Shown: one piece after another, positions 18,441 through 29,114 of the stretch
How positions within the stretch are numbered: the first letter of the stretch is position 1
How the letters are laid out: each line of letters starts with the position of its first letter
Source: Deltaproteobacteria bacterium
Lineage (GTDB): Bacteria > Desulfobacterota > Desulfuromonadia > Desulfuromonadales > BM103
Direction: 5' to 3'
Length of the DNA: 64,000 bases
Assembly: GCA_024279915.1 (NCBI GenBank)
Contig: JAJRRB010000021.1
Span: 1 to 64,000, forward strand
Position numbers and translations under genes: made by a program
The notes under the pieces: generated by a model
Databases searched by the model: none
Seen by the model: the letters and a program-made list of their open reading frames with translations, nothing else
What the model was told of the DNA's origin: nothing

Positions 18441-19886
18441 ATGAACCTGGAGAAAGACGAGCAATACTTTTCTGATTGGAAGCAGCGTGAGGAGATCGCT
18501 GAAGCAATGTTGCCGATCATTGGACGACTTTACCGGGATCACGGCATTGTCGTCACGGTCTATGGGCGAAGTCTGGTGCACGGCTCCATGATCGACATTC
18601 TGAAGGCCCACCGCTTTGCGCGTCAAATCCTGGAAAACGAGCTTTCTGTACGTGATACTTTCCCGGTTTTACAGGCGATGGAGAGTCTCGATCTGGCACC
18701 AACACGGATAGACATTGGTAAACTGACCGTTCGCTATCAGGCACAAGGCTCCGGCTATGATTTGACTGCTTTCGTACGGCAGGAGCTGGCAAACGCAAAC
18801 ACGGGGCAGACCTCGCTACTCAGCGAGCCCCGCGATGTCGTGTTATATGGTTTTGGCCGTATTGGTCGACTACTGGCAAGAATACTGGTGGACAAGGCTG
18901 GTGGTGGTGACAAATTGCGTTTGCGTGTAGCAGTGGTTCGTAAAGGCGACGAAGATGACTTGATGAAACGTGCCAGTCTGCTGCGCCGCGATTCGGTCCA
19001 CGGTCACTTCAACGGAGCGATCACCATCGATGAGGAAGAGAATGCGATCATCGCCAATGGCAATATGATTCGTCTTATTTATGCAGATGCTCCGGAGCAG
19101 ATAGATTACACTCAATACGGCATCCAGGATGCAATCCTGATTGACAACACAGGTAAGTGGCGAGACCGCAAAGGTCTGGATCGCCACCTGCAAGCCAAGG
19201 GGATCAGTAAGGTCGTCCTGACAGCTCCTGGCAAGGGCGACATTCCCAACGTGGTCTTCGGCGTCAACAACGAACTTCTGGCAGATAATGAAACCATCTT
19301 TTCGGCGGCCAGTTGTACCACCAACGCTATCGTTCCCGTACTGAAGGCAGTCAACGATCGCTACGGGATCATCAGCGGCCACGTCGAAACCTGCCACTCT
19401 TACACCAACGATCAGAACCTGATTGACAACTATCACGACAAACATCGGCGCGGCCGCAGCGCCCCGCTCAATATGGTCATCACCGAGACCGGCGCAGCGA
19501 GCGCTATCGCCAAAGCATTGCCAGAATTAACTGGCAGACTGACCGGCAACGCAATCAGGGTACCAACACCGAATGTCTCGCTGGCAATTCTCAATCTGAC
19601 CCTGGACAAGCAAGTCAGCCGCGAGGAGCTCAATAGTTACTTACGTGACGTCTCCCTTGACTCACCGCTGCAAAACCAGATCGACTACACCAATTCACCT
19701 GAAGCTGTCTCAAGCGACTTTGTCGGCTCCATCTATGCTGGAATCGTTGACTCGATCTCAACGATCGTTTCTGAAGACCGGGTTGTTCTCTATGTCTGGT
19801 ATGACAATGAGTTTGGCTACAGTAGCCAGGTCGTGAGGCTAGTGCAGAAGATGGCAGGGTTAGAGTTGCCTGTTTTGCCTTTTTAA
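18441..19886 (+). CDS. gap: Glyceraldehyde-3-phosphate dehydrogenase, long form with ~130-aa N-terminal extension
   Basis: VVLYGFGRIGRLLARIL; SAASCTTNAIVPVLKAV; VWYDNEFGYSSQVVRL. Confidence 0.93.
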   Translation: MNLEKDEQYFSDWKQREEIAEAMLPIIGRLYRDHGIVVTVYGRSLVHGSMIDILKAHRFARQILENELSVRDTFPVLQAMESLDLAPTRIDIGKLTVRYQAQGSGYDLTAFVRQELANANTGQTSLLSEPRDVVLYGFGRIGRLLARILVDKAGGGDKLRLRVAVVRKGDEDDLMKRASLLRRDSVHGHFNGAITIDEEENAIIANGNMIRLIYADAPEQIDYTQYGIQDAILIDNTGKWRDRKGLDRHLQAKGISKVVLTAPGKGDIPNVVFGVNNELLADNETIFSAASCTTNAIVPVLKAVNDRYGIISGHVETCHSYTNDQNLIDNYHDKHRRGRSAPLNMVITETGAASAIAKALPELTGRLTGNAIRVPTPNVSLAILNLTLDKQVSREELNSYLRDVSLDSPLQNQIDYTNSPEAVSSDFVGSIYAGIVDSISTIVSEDRVVLYVWYDNEFGYSSQVVRLVQKMAGLELPVLPF

Positions 19887-19916
19887 GCTTTTACCTGAAT
19901 CCACATATTAATTGAA

Positions 19917-19944
19917 GGGCGACAGATGTAATCATCTGCCGCCC
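19917..19944 (+). terminator. Intrinsic terminator after gap
   Basis: gggcgacagatg-taat-catctgccgccc then ttttcttt. Confidence 0.8.
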
Positions 19945-20230
19945 TTTTCTTTGATGCTTTTGTTTCGGTGCCGTTTTTTGGCTATATCACACACCATAAT
20001 CGGCCTTTTGACGCAAAACATTAAAACACGCCAGACAGCTAAAACGCCCTTGATCAGATAATTTTTCACATAATTCAACAACTTACATATACAACTATCT
20101 AGATTGGCATAGATTGTGTAATCGAGATATATGAAAGACAATATCAAGATAAGATAATTTTAATCACGAGTTCACCGCTCTCGACAATAACGACGGGTGG
20201 AACAACCAAGGAAACGGAGGCATTTTAAAC

Positions 20231-20551
20231 ATGAAAAAGCTACTCAAACCGGTACTCTTCCTTACCCTGGCAGCATTCATTGCCACATCGGCCCTGGCCG
20301 CTGAAGGTGGCAACCCGCGCAAGGGCAAACATCTCTACAAAAAGAGCTGTAAGACCTGTCATTCCAGTGGCGGCGAGGGCGGCGAAGTCACTCCGATGAC
20401 TAAAACCCAGTCTCAATGGGATCGTTTTTTCAAAAAGAAAAAGCACGACACAGCGTCCTGGGAGAAGTTTTCGGAACAAGACTTGAAGGACATCCATCAG
20501 TTCCTGTTTGACCACGCAGCAGATTCTCCCCAACCTCAGACTTGCGGTTGA
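20231..20551 (+). CDS. Monoheme c-type cytochrome (signal peptide)
   Basis: MKKLLKPVLFLTLAAFIATSALA | ...CKTCH..., ends DSPQPQTCG. Confidence 0.85.
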   Translation: MKKLLKPVLFLTLAAFIATSALAAEGGNPRKGKHLYKKSCKTCHSSGGEGGEVTPMTKTQSQWDRFFKKKKHDTASWEKFSEQDLKDIHQFLFDHAADSPQPQTCG

Positions 20552-20602
20552 TTTATTGAATGGGGGAAATCGAACGCGGGTCCAAATCATCCCATTGGAG
20601 GT

Positions 20603-20959
20603 ATGACCATGAAAAGCTGTTTGAACTCCCTCAAAGTCTCTGCTCTGACCCTGTTAATTATTGGCCTCGTTACAATAAGTGTCGCCCACGCGGCAATTGA
20701 AGGTGGCGATGCCAAAAAGGGCAAAAAACTGGCCAAAGAAAAATGTAAATATTGCCATGTGGCCGGAGCTGAAGGAGGCACCATAACGCCGCTTTCCAAG
20801 ACCCAACGGCAATGGGAACGCTTCTACAGCAAAGACAAGCACAACAAAAAGGCCCCAGGCACATGGGACAAGATCAACCCGAACGAACTGACCGACATCA
20901 TGCAGTTTATGTATGATCACGCTGCAGATTCGCCACAACCGGAAACCTGCGGACAATAA
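20603..20959 (+). CDS. Monoheme c-type cytochrome, paralogue of 20231-20551
   Basis: CKYCHVAGAEGGTITPLSKTQRQWERFY..., ends DSPQPETCGQ. Confidence 0.85.
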   Translation: MTMKSCLNSLKVSALTLLIIGLVTISVAHAAIEGGDAKKGKKLAKEKCKYCHVAGAEGGTITPLSKTQRQWERFYSKDKHNKKAPGTWDKINPNELTDIMQFMYDHAADSPQPETCGQ

Positions 20960-20991
20960 TTTTTTTCACCTTTTTCTTTAGGAGGAACAAG

Positions 20992-22704
20992 ATGCAGAAA
21001 TTTCTGTATCTGATTATGGCCGCCCTGCTGGTTTTACCAGCAACCGCTTTCGCGGTGGGCCAGGAGGATGCCATGATCTCGGAGTTGCAGAAGCAGATCG
21101 AGGAGCTGAGCGAAGAGCTCGAAGATCTGAATGATCGCGTCGATGGGGCCGAACGTCATGCCACTCTCGACCGGATTGAATTCAGTGGTGACCTGCGCTC
21201 CAGAGTACACAGTCTGCACTACCAGGATGTAACATTCAATCCAGGCATCAATGTTGACTTCGACAAGTTTGGCGCTGATGCCATGAGCGGTGTCTTCGGC
21301 GACCCAACGAACCCGACTTCCCCACTTGCTCAAATGATGGCTGCCAACCCAGCACTTGCTCAGGCCTTTATGAGTGGGCAATTACAGGGTGTTGGCATTT
21401 TCCCACTGGCAACTCTCGACAAAGGGGACATCAACAACGACATCCTTTACGACTCACGTTTGCGCCTCAACATGAAGGCCAAGGTCTGGGATAATGTCAA
21501 ATTTGCTGGCCGCCTCTCCATGTATAAGGGATGGGGAGATTCTACCAATTCGCAGGTATTTGATTCCTGGAACGCTTTCACCATGGACGCCACCAACGGC
21601 GGCAACTCTAACGGTGACGTTTTGCGAGTTGATCGCGCCTACATGGATTGGAGCAACATCGCTGATAGCGGCTTCTATCTTTCGATCGGTCGTCGTCCTT
21701 CCACTTACGGTCCGCCCACTGAGATCCGCGAGAACGAACTGCGCGGCGGCACCCCGACTGGCAATGTCATGAACCTCAACTTTGACGGCATCACCATCGG
21801 TCGCAGCCTTGAAGAATGGACAGGCATCGAAGGCATGATCGCCCGCTTCTGTTACGGCCAGGGCTTCGAATCGGAATGGGGTAACGGCGAACTCTTCAAC
21901 AACCTTAAAACTAAAGACACCCATTTTGCCGGCTTCAACTTCGACCTGTTCAACGACGGCAAGAACTTCCTGCAAACAACCATCTTCACCGCCCAGGACC
22001 TCAACGACGGTTTCAAGGGCACCATCGCTTTCCCAACTCAATATGCTGAGTTGTTTGCTCCTACTTTGTACAAAGACATGCAGAAGTTTCCCAACTTCAA
22101 CTTCGAAACCCGCGTTCAGCCAAGCACCACGATTGGTGATATCAACCTCGGCGGTATCGTTTACACCCGCAAGGAAGATAACGGCATCACATGGTTCGGC
22201 TCTGCCGGTTGGACCCAACTGCGTCCCAACGGCAAGGCTGGGATGTTCGGCGGCATGGGTTCCGACGCTGTTTTTGAGGCCGAACTCTCTGCCGATGGCA
22301 CCGAAATCATAATGCTTCCAAAAACAGCAACTAATGATGGCAACGAGAACGGTTACGGCATCTACGCAGGTATTCAGGTTCCGGCACCTTACGGTAAGGT
22401 CGGTCTCGAGTACAATTACGGCTCCAAGTGGTGGACCCCTTTCACCCAATCTCAGGATGACTCGCTCGGCAGCAAACTGGCGACTCGCGGTCAAGTCGGC
22501 GAAGCCTACTATATCTTCGACATTAACCCGAAGATGTTCATCAAGATTGGCGGCCTCTACTACGACTTCAAGTACACTAATAGTGGCTCACCGGTTGGCA
22601 AACCGCAGAAAGTCGACGACGTCAAGGATGGCAAAGCCTATTCCCTGATGCCTGTCATCGACACAGCATACGATCTGAATGCGTCTCTGACAGTTAAGTT
22701 TTAA
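20992..22704 (+). CDS. DUF3373-type outer-membrane beta-barrel protein
   Basis: Signal peptide, coiled-coil ISELQKQIEELSEELEDLNDRV, long beta-rich segment with GRRPSTYGPPTEIRENELRGGTPTGNVMNLNFDGITIGR, C-terminal LTVKF. Confidence 0.8.
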   Translation: MQKFLYLIMAALLVLPATAFAVGQEDAMISELQKQIEELSEELEDLNDRVDGAERHATLDRIEFSGDLRSRVHSLHYQDVTFNPGINVDFDKFGADAMSGVFGDPTNPTSPLAQMMAANPALAQAFMSGQLQGVGIFPLATLDKGDINNDILYDSRLRLNMKAKVWDNVKFAGRLSMYKGWGDSTNSQVFDSWNAFTMDATNGGNSNGDVLRVDRAYMDWSNIADSGFYLSIGRRPSTYGPPTEIRENELRGGTPTGNVMNLNFDGITIGRSLEEWTGIEGMIARFCYGQGFESEWGNGELFNNLKTKDTHFAGFNFDLFNDGKNFLQTTIFTAQDLNDGFKGTIAFPTQYAELFAPTLYKDMQKFPNFNFETRVQPSTTIGDINLGGIVYTRKEDNGITWFGSAGWTQLRPNGKAGMFGGMGSDAVFEAELSADGTEIIMLPKTATNDGNENGYGIYAGIQVPAPYGKVGLEYNYGSKWWTPFTQSQDDSLGSKLATRGQVGEAYYIFDINPKMFIKIGGLYYDFKYTNSGSPVGKPQKVDDVKDGKAYSLMPVIDTAYDLNASLTVKF

Positions 22705-22718
22705 GTCGTTTAACGAAT

Positions 22719-22747
22719 GGGGAGAGGTTCGCCTCTCCCCTTTTATT
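22719..22747 (+). terminator. Intrinsic terminator between DUF3373 gene and octaheme gene
   Basis: ggggagagg-ttcg-cctctcccc then ttttatt. Confidence 0.85.
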
Positions 22748-22864
22748 TGCCCCGATTAATCTATATATTAATATATTGTATTAAGCTGTCAACAACCAGT
22801 TATCTGATAACAAGAAATATTTTTCATAACACTAACAAAAAACCACACCCAAGGAGAAACAATC

Positions 22865-24256
22865 ATGAAGCGACTCTTTATGTCGGGCGCTCTGTTCAGT
22901 GTCCTGCTTCTCACCATCACAACGGCCTCAGCCCTGGCTGCGGAGAATGATCACAGCTACTACGTACAGGGTCCCATGGACAGCGGACCGGACGTCACAG
23001 CCCAATGTCTGAAATGCCATGAGAAGCACGCAACCGACTTCATGAAGACCACTCACTGGACCTGGGGGATGGAGCAGGAAGTCGATGGTCGCAAGGTTGT
23101 GCGCGGCAAGAAAAACGCCATCAACAACTTCTGCACCTCAATCGCCGGCAACGAACCACGCTGCACCAGTTGTCACGCCGGCTATGGCTGGAAGGACTCA
23201 AGCTTCGATTTTAGTAATGCTGGCAACGTTGACTGCCTGGTCTGTCACGATACCACTGGCACCTATGTCAAAGAACCGACCGGCGCAGGTAATCCTTCCA
23301 AGCGCGTTGACCTGGTTTATGTCGCCCAGAATGTCGGCAAACCGAGCCGCTACAACTGCGGCACCTGCCATTTCTATGGCGGCGGCGGTGACGCAGTCAA
23401 GCATGGTGATCTCGATTCCTCAATAGAGTACCCGAGCCGCGAAATTGATGTACACATGGACGCCGACGGCAACGATTTCACCTGTCAGGAGTGCCACGTC
23501 ACTAAAGACCACAGTATCCCGGGCAATTCTCTCGGTGTTTCTCCCGGCGGCACTTCGCACTTCAACTGTGAAAACTGCCATACTGAGGAGCCTCACACTC
23601 AGGCCCGTCTGAATAAGCATATCGCCGATGTCGCCTGTCAGACCTGCCATATCCCGGTTTTCGCCAAGGATGTCCCCACCAAGCTTTCCTGGGACTGGTC
23701 AACTGCTGGTGAGGAAGGACACAAAGAAGAAAAAGACGAATACGGCAAGCACGCTTATTCGAAGAAAAAAGGTCATTTCAAGTGGGGTAAGAACGTCGTT
23801 CCTGAGTACCTCTGGTACAACGGCTCAGCCAGCGCTTATGAAGTCGGTGACAAGATTGACCCTGACAAAGTCACTCGCCTGACCTATCCCAAGGGTGACA
23901 TCAAAGACGAAACAGCCAAGATCTTCCCCTTCAAGCTGCATTCGGGCAAGCAGATCTACGACACGAAGAACAAGTATTTCATCACCGCCAAGGTCTTTGG
24001 TGATGGCGGCTACTGGCGTGATTTCGACTGGGACAAGGCGGCCACACTCGGCATGGAAGCCAGTGGGACTCCTTACAGCGGCGAATATGGTTTTGCTGCC
24101 ACAGAAATGTACTGGCGCATAAATCACATGGTCTCACCAAAAGAGGACGCTCTCAGCTGTCTCGATTGTCACGACGACAATGGCCGCATGAACTGGAAAG
24201 CCCTCGGCTACAAGGGCGACCCTATGGACAACCCAAAGTATTCTCGATCTAAATAA
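22865..24256 (+). CDS. Octaheme c-type cytochrome, tetrathionate reductase (OTR) family
   Basis: Signal peptide; eight CxxCH motifs (CLKCH, CTSCH, CLVCH, CGTCH, CQECH, CENCH, CQTCH, CLDCH). Confidence 0.9.
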   Translation: MKRLFMSGALFSVLLLTITTASALAAENDHSYYVQGPMDSGPDVTAQCLKCHEKHATDFMKTTHWTWGMEQEVDGRKVVRGKKNAINNFCTSIAGNEPRCTSCHAGYGWKDSSFDFSNAGNVDCLVCHDTTGTYVKEPTGAGNPSKRVDLVYVAQNVGKPSRYNCGTCHFYGGGGDAVKHGDLDSSIEYPSREIDVHMDADGNDFTCQECHVTKDHSIPGNSLGVSPGGTSHFNCENCHTEEPHTQARLNKHIADVACQTCHIPVFAKDVPTKLSWDWSTAGEEGHKEEKDEYGKHAYSKKKGHFKWGKNVVPEYLWYNGSASAYEVGDKIDPDKVTRLTYPKGDIKDETAKIFPFKLHSGKQIYDTKNKYFITAKVFGDGGYWRDFDWDKAATLGMEASGTPYSGEYGFAATEMYWRINHMVSPKEDALSCLDCHDDNGRMNWKALGYKGDPMDNPKYSRSK

Positions 24257-24282
24257 GCCTCCTGAAACTTATTTGGACTTTT

Positions 24283-24312
24283 GGGGACCGGCACCAGCCG
24301 GTCCCCTTTTTC
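24283..24312 (+). terminator. Intrinsic terminator after octaheme cytochrome
   Basis: ggggaccggc-acca-gccggtcccc then ttttttc. Confidence 0.9.
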
Positions 24313-24418
24313 TTTTCAGGCTATGGCCAGAAGCTGGCATGCCATGCAAATCTGTTGATTTTTCCTCAAATAAGACTATGATGATGGCTCACATAACCTA
24401 TTTTAAGGAGTCGTTTCC

Positions 24419-24619
24419 ATGTTCGGACTGGGTACTACAGAACTAATTATCATCCTGGTGCTTGTCATGATTGTTTTTGGTGCGGGTAAACTGCCATCGG
24501 TGGGTGGTGCCCTGGGCAAAGGGTTGCGTAACTTCAAGGACGGCGTTAAAGAAGGCAACGAAGAGTCGGAAAAAGATCCTGACAAGATTGATGATAACGA
24601 CCAGGACAAAGAATCCTGA
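24419..24619 (+). CDS. tatA: Sec-independent translocase TatA/TatE
   Basis: MFGLGTTELIIILVLVMIVFGAGKLPSVGGALGKGLRNFKDGV. Confidence 0.95.
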   Translation: MFGLGTTELIIILVLVMIVFGAGKLPSVGGALGKGLRNFKDGVKEGNEESEKDPDKIDDNDQDKES

Positions 24620-24643
24620 CCTGTTCATAAATAGATAAAAAAA

Positions 24644-24672
24644 GGCGTCTCCGAAATGGAGGCGCTTTTTTG
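24644..24672 (+). terminator. Intrinsic terminator after tatA
   Basis: gcgtctcc-gaaat-ggaggcgc then ttttttt. Confidence 0.88.
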
Positions 24673-24774
24673 TTGGCACCAGGAAGCTTCTCGTACTTGC
24701 CATGCCATGGGAGCCCGTGCTAATTTTCTTATTTGTTTTTAGACGAAATAAAACCCTGGAGGTTGACTAAGAAA

Positions 24775-25062
24775 ATGAGAATTACTCGGGCAGAAGTCGA
24801 ACATGTCGGTCGTCTTGCACGGCTGGCTTTGAGTGACGAAGAACTCGACTCTCTTACTGGCGAGATGGATGCGATCCTCGATTATGTAGAGCAGCTTAAA
24901 GCTCTCGACACTGAAGGGATTGTGCCAACGGCTCATGCCGTTCCTATGGAAAATGCCTTTCGCCCTGATGAAGTCAGGCCAAGTTTCACTCCGGAGCAAG
25001 CCTTGAGCAACGCCCCCGATGCTATAGAGAGTGCTTTCCGGGTTCGCCGAGTCATTGAATAA
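24775..25062 (+). CDS. gatC: Asp-tRNA(Asn)/Glu-tRNA(Gln) amidotransferase subunit C
   Basis: MRITRAEVEHVGRLARLALSDEE; upstream of gatA; in-frame TTG 12 nt upstream is an alternative start. Confidence 0.93.
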   Translation: MRITRAEVEHVGRLARLALSDEELDSLTGEMDAILDYVEQLKALDTEGIVPTAHAVPMENAFRPDEVRPSFTPEQALSNAPDAIESAFRVRRVIE

Positions 25063-25086
25063 ACAACTATTTACGGACAAAATATT

Positions 25087-26550
25087 ATGACGATTTTCGA
25101 CCTGACGTTGGCCGAGTTACGCGCCAAGCTGGACAACCTGGAACTCTCGGCAGTTGAGGTAACCAACGCGTATCTGGATCGCATTGCAACCACCAATCCT
25201 GATCTCAATTCTTTCATCACTGTCTGTGACGAAACTGCAATTGCCGAGGCACAGGCCGCCGACCAGGCAATCGCTGCTGGTGAGGTTGCTCCATTGACCG
25301 GCCTGCCCATCGCGGTAAAAGACATTTTCAATACCGCTGGCCTGCGCACCACCTGTGCTTCACGTATCCTGGAAAATTACGTATCACCCTATGACGCCAC
25401 AGCAATTTCCCGCATCAAGGTGCAAAAAGCTGTGATTATCGGCAAGCTGAATATGGACGAATTTGCCATGGGCAGCTCCAACGAAAACAGCGCTTTTGGT
25501 GCCGTCCGCAATCCATGGGATCTTGAGCATGTTCCAGGTGGGTCTTCTGGAGGCAGTGCAGCCAGTATCGCGGCCCATCAAGCAGCAGCCGCGCTGGGCA
25601 CCGACACCGGCGGATCGGTTCGTCAACCAGCAGCACACTGCAGCGTGGTCGGTTTGAAACCAACTTACGGCCGCGTCTCCCGTTATGGAGTCGTCGCTTA
25701 TGCCTCCTCTCTGGACCAGGTTGGTCCGGTCACCCGTGATGTTCGTGACAGTGCGCTGCTGTTGCAGGCGATCGCTGGCTATGACTCGGCGGATTCAACC
25801 TCTGTAGAGACCCCGGTTCCCGACTACCAGGCGAACCTGACTGGTGACCTGAAAGGCATGAGAATCGGCCTGCCAAAGGAATATTTCATCGAAGGTCTGG
25901 ATGAAGATGTACGCAAAGCTGTTGCAGATGCTGCCGCAACATACCGCGACCTCGGTGCAGAAATTATCGAAGTCTCTCTGCCACATACCGCCTATGCCGT
26001 AGCCTGCTACTACCTGATTGCCACCGCCGAAGCTTCCAGCAATCTGGCCCGCTACGACGGTGTGCGCTACGGTCTGCGTGATGAGAATGCCGAAAAACTG
26101 ATCGACATGTATATGCAAAGCCGGGCCGCCGGCTTCGGTACGGAAGTCAAGCGCCGCATCATGCTCGGCACCTACGCTCTCTCTTCAGGGTACTACGATG
26201 CCTACTATATTAAGGCACAGAAGGTCAGAACCCTGATCCGTCAGGATTTCCTCGACGTCTTTGAAAAAGTCGACACCCTGCTAACGCCGGTGGCCCCAAC
26301 CCCGGCTTTTGCCCTGGGAGAGAAAACAGACGACCCCTTGCAGATGTACCTCTCAGATATTTACACCATCCCGGTCAATCTGGCTGGTACCTGCGCCATG
26401 AGCCTGCCCTGCGGCTTTTCAGAAAAAGGGCTGCCAATCGGCTTGCAGTTGATCGGCAAACCATTCGATGAAGCAACCATGCTACGCACCGCCCATGCTT
26501 TCGAGCAGGCAACGGAATGGCATAAACGAACACCGAATTTTAAGGTTTAA
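25087..26550 (+). CDS. gatA: Asp-tRNA(Asn)/Glu-tRNA(Gln) amidotransferase subunit A
   Basis: [24 protein letters not shown]...[33 protein letters not shown]. Confidence 0.97.
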   Translation: MTIFDLTLAELRAKLDNLELSAVEVTNAYLDRIATTNPDLNSFITVCDETAIAEAQAADQAIAAGEVAPLTGLPIAVKDIFNTAGLRTTCASRILENYVSPYDATAISRIKVQKAVIIGKLNMDEFAMGSSNENSAFGAVRNPWDLEHVPGGSSGGSAASIAAHQAAAALGTDTGGSVRQPAAHCSVVGLKPTYGRVSRYGVVAYASSLDQVGPVTRDVRDSALLLQAIAGYDSADSTSVETPVPDYQANLTGDLKGMRIGLPKEYFIEGLDEDVRKAVADAAATYRDLGAEIIEVSLPHTAYAVACYYLIATAEASSNLARYDGVRYGLRDENAEKLIDMYMQSRAAGFGTEVKRRIMLGTYALSSGYYDAYYIKAQKVRTLIRQDFLDVFEKVDTLLTPVAPTPAFALGEKTDDPLQMYLSDIYTIPVNLAGTCAMSLPCGFSEKGLPIGLQLIGKPFDEATMLRTAHAFEQATEWHKRTPNFKV

Positions 26551-26552
26551 TC

Positions 26553-27998
26553 ATGACTGTACGTTACGAAACCGTCATCGGGTTGGAAGTCCATGCCCAG
26601 CTGACCACCAACACTAAAATCTTCTGCGGCTGTTCAACAGAGTTCGGTCAAACACCCAACTCACAGACCTGCCCGGTCTGTCTGGCACTGCCTGGCGCTC
26701 TGCCGGTTCTTAACCAGAAGGCGGTGGAGCTTGCCATCCGAACCGGACTGGCAACCAACTGCCAGATCACGCCACGCTCGATCTTCGCGCGCAAGAACTA
26801 TTTCTATCCTGACTTGCCAAAAGGTTATCAGATCTCCCAATTCGAACTGCCGGTCTGCGAACATGGCTGGCTGGATATCGACTTGGAAAATGGCGAACGC
26901 AAGCGCATCGGCATTACCCGCGCACATATGGAAGAGGATGCTGGCAAACTGGTGCATGGCGACACTCCGGAGACTTCCAGTAGCTCGCTGGTCGACCTCA
27001 ATCGAGCCTGCACACCATTGTTGGAAATCGTTTCGGAACCTGACATGCGCTCCGCTGATGAGGCGATTTCCTATCTGAAAAAATTGCACCAAATCGTTGT
27101 CTATCTGGGGGTTTGTGATGGCAACCTCGAAGAAGGCAGCTTCCGTTGTGACGCCAATATCTCGGTTCGCCCCTATGGACAGGAAGAGCTCGGCACTCGC
27201 GCCGAGCTGAAGAACATCAATTCCTTCCGCTTTATCAAACAAGCAATTGAGTATGAAGTAGAACGTCAGATCGACTTGATTGAGGGCGGCGGCAAAGTTG
27301 TTCAGGAAACCCGTTTATTTGACAGCAACACTGGCATGACTCGCTCCATGCGCGGCAAGGAAGATGCCCACGACTACCGCTACTTCCCCGACCCCGATCT
27401 AGTGCCTCTGGTGATCAGTCAAGAATGGATCGAAGAGGTACGAGCCACCCTCCCCGAACTGCCCGAGGCAAAACGCACCCGTTTTGTCGAAGAGATGGGG
27501 CTAACTGCCTATGATGCTGAAGTTCTCGCGGCTGATCGCAAACTGGCTGATTATTTTGATGCCTGTGTTGCGTTCTCCAAAGAAGCCAAGAGCTGTGCCA
27601 ACTGGATCATGGGCGACGTGCTGCGCAAGCTCAAAGAAACCGATACAACCATTACCGACGCCCCGGTCTCCCCGGAGCGCCTCACCGACCTTCTGGCTCG
27701 TATAGCAGACAATACAATCTCCGGGAAAATTGCCAAGACCGTCTTTGAAAAAATGTGGCAAGGAGGCCAGACCGCCGATCAGATTATTGAGAAGGAAGGC
27801 CTTAAGCAAGTCACCGACACAGGAGCGATCGAAAGCCTGGTCGATGCAGTAATCGCAGCTAATCCGGATCAGGTGGCTGAATACCTGGGCGGCAAGGATA
27901 AGCTGATCGGCTTCTTTGTCGGCAAGGTCATGCAAGCAAGTCAGGGTAAAGCCAACCCCGGCATGGTTAATCAACTATTGAAGAAGAAACTCGTATAA
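26553..27998 (+). CDS. gatB: Asp-tRNA(Asn)/Glu-tRNA(Gln) amidotransferase subunit B
   Basis: [28 protein letters not shown]...[15 protein letters not shown]. Confidence 0.97.
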   Translation: MTVRYETVIGLEVHAQLTTNTKIFCGCSTEFGQTPNSQTCPVCLALPGALPVLNQKAVELAIRTGLATNCQITPRSIFARKNYFYPDLPKGYQISQFELPVCEHGWLDIDLENGERKRIGITRAHMEEDAGKLVHGDTPETSSSSLVDLNRACTPLLEIVSEPDMRSADEAISYLKKLHQIVVYLGVCDGNLEEGSFRCDANISVRPYGQEELGTRAELKNINSFRFIKQAIEYEVERQIDLIEGGGKVVQETRLFDSNTGMTRSMRGKEDAHDYRYFPDPDLVPLVISQEWIEEVRATLPELPEAKRTRFVEEMGLTAYDAEVLAADRKLADYFDACVAFSKEAKSCANWIMGDVLRKLKETDTTITDAPVSPERLTDLLARIADNTISGKIAKTVFEKMWQGGQTADQIIEKEGLKQVTDTGAIESLVDAVIAANPDQVAEYLGGKDKLIGFFVGKVMQASQGKANPGMVNQLLKKKLV

Positions 27999-28029
27999 CT
28001 GAAGTAAGAACTGACAGGAAACTGATAAA

Positions 28030-29103
28030 ATGAGCAATTGTGGTGCTTTCCCTGATGCTGGTGGCATTCGACCAATCAAATACGATAATGGCGTCCTGCG
28101 TCTGATTGACCAACGGCGTCTGCCCACCGAGGAAGTTTGGCTGGAGTATACCGATTATCAGGAAGTCGCTGAGGCAATCCGCAGCATGGTGGTTCGCGGC
28201 GCACCGGCAATCGGCGTCACTGCCGCCTATGGCGCCTACTTCGGTGCCCTTGCCATTGAGGCTGAGACTTATGCTGATTTCATTCGTGAATTCGATCAAG
28301 TTTGCGAAGTACTCGCCGGAACCCGGCCAACTGCGATCAATCTCTGCTGGGCCCTGGACCGCATGAAGAGTCTGGTACAGGCCAACACTGATCAGCCGGT
28401 CAGCAATCTCAAAATTGGCCTCGAGTACGAGGCCATGGCCATCAACGAAGATGATATCCGTATCAATATGAAGTTGGGACGTAACGGTGCGGCACTCCTG
28501 CCGGACCAGGTGCGCATCCTGACCCATTGCAATGCCGGTGCCTTGGCCACTGGCGGCTACGGTACAGCTCTCGGTGTGATTCGTGCGGCCGTTGCTGCAG
28601 GTAAAGAGGTTGCTGTTATTGCCGATGAAACCCGACCTTTTCTACAAGGTTCGCGACTAACGGCATGGGAGCTACAGCGCGACAATATCCAGACGGTGCT
28701 GATCTGCGACAACATGGCTGGCTATCTTATGTCCAAAGGCGCAATCGATGCCGTAATTGTCGGTGCCGACCGCATCGCTGCCAACGGCGATGTCGCCAAC
28801 AAGATCGGTACTTACACAGTTGCAGTACTCGCCAAAGAGCATAATATTCCCTTCTACGTTGCAGCACCGATATCAACCATCGACCTGCAGATCGCTGACG
28901 GATCAGAGATTCCAATTGAAGAACGCGACATTCGAGAGGTTACCCATATAGGTGAGCAGCAACTGGCACCTGAAAACATTGCCGTATTCAACCCGGCCTT
29001 TGACGTTACCCCGGCCCGACTGGTCAGTGCCATTATCACGGAACATGGTGTCGCCCAAGACAATTACACAGAACAGCTGGCAGCTTTTGTCAGGCAGGGT
29101 TAA
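28030..29103 (+). CDS. mtnA: S-methyl-5-thioribose-1-phosphate isomerase
   Basis: IRSMVVRGAPAIGVTAAYG; LTHCNAGALATGGYGTALGVI; VGADRIAANGDVANKIGTY. Confidence 0.95.
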   Translation: MSNCGAFPDAGGIRPIKYDNGVLRLIDQRRLPTEEVWLEYTDYQEVAEAIRSMVVRGAPAIGVTAAYGAYFGALAIEAETYADFIREFDQVCEVLAGTRPTAINLCWALDRMKSLVQANTDQPVSNLKIGLEYEAMAINEDDIRINMKLGRNGAALLPDQVRILTHCNAGALATGGYGTALGVIRAAVAAGKEVAVIADETRPFLQGSRLTAWELQRDNIQTVLICDNMAGYLMSKGAIDAVIVGADRIAANGDVANKIGTYTVAVLAKEHNIPFYVAAPISTIDLQIADGSEIPIEERDIREVTHIGEQQLAPENIAVFNPAFDVTPARLVSAIITEHGVAQDNYTEQLAAFVRQG

Positions 29104-29114
29104 TAATCGACTTG

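Noticed and set aside
20090-20125. Possible sigma54 promoter (ttggcatagattgtgta) upstream of the cytochrome cluster
   Set aside because: GG-GC spacing does not fit the -24/-12 consensus
21454-22494. 346-aa minus-strand ORF opposite the DUF3373 gene
   Set aside because: Shadow ORF; no SD or domain pattern
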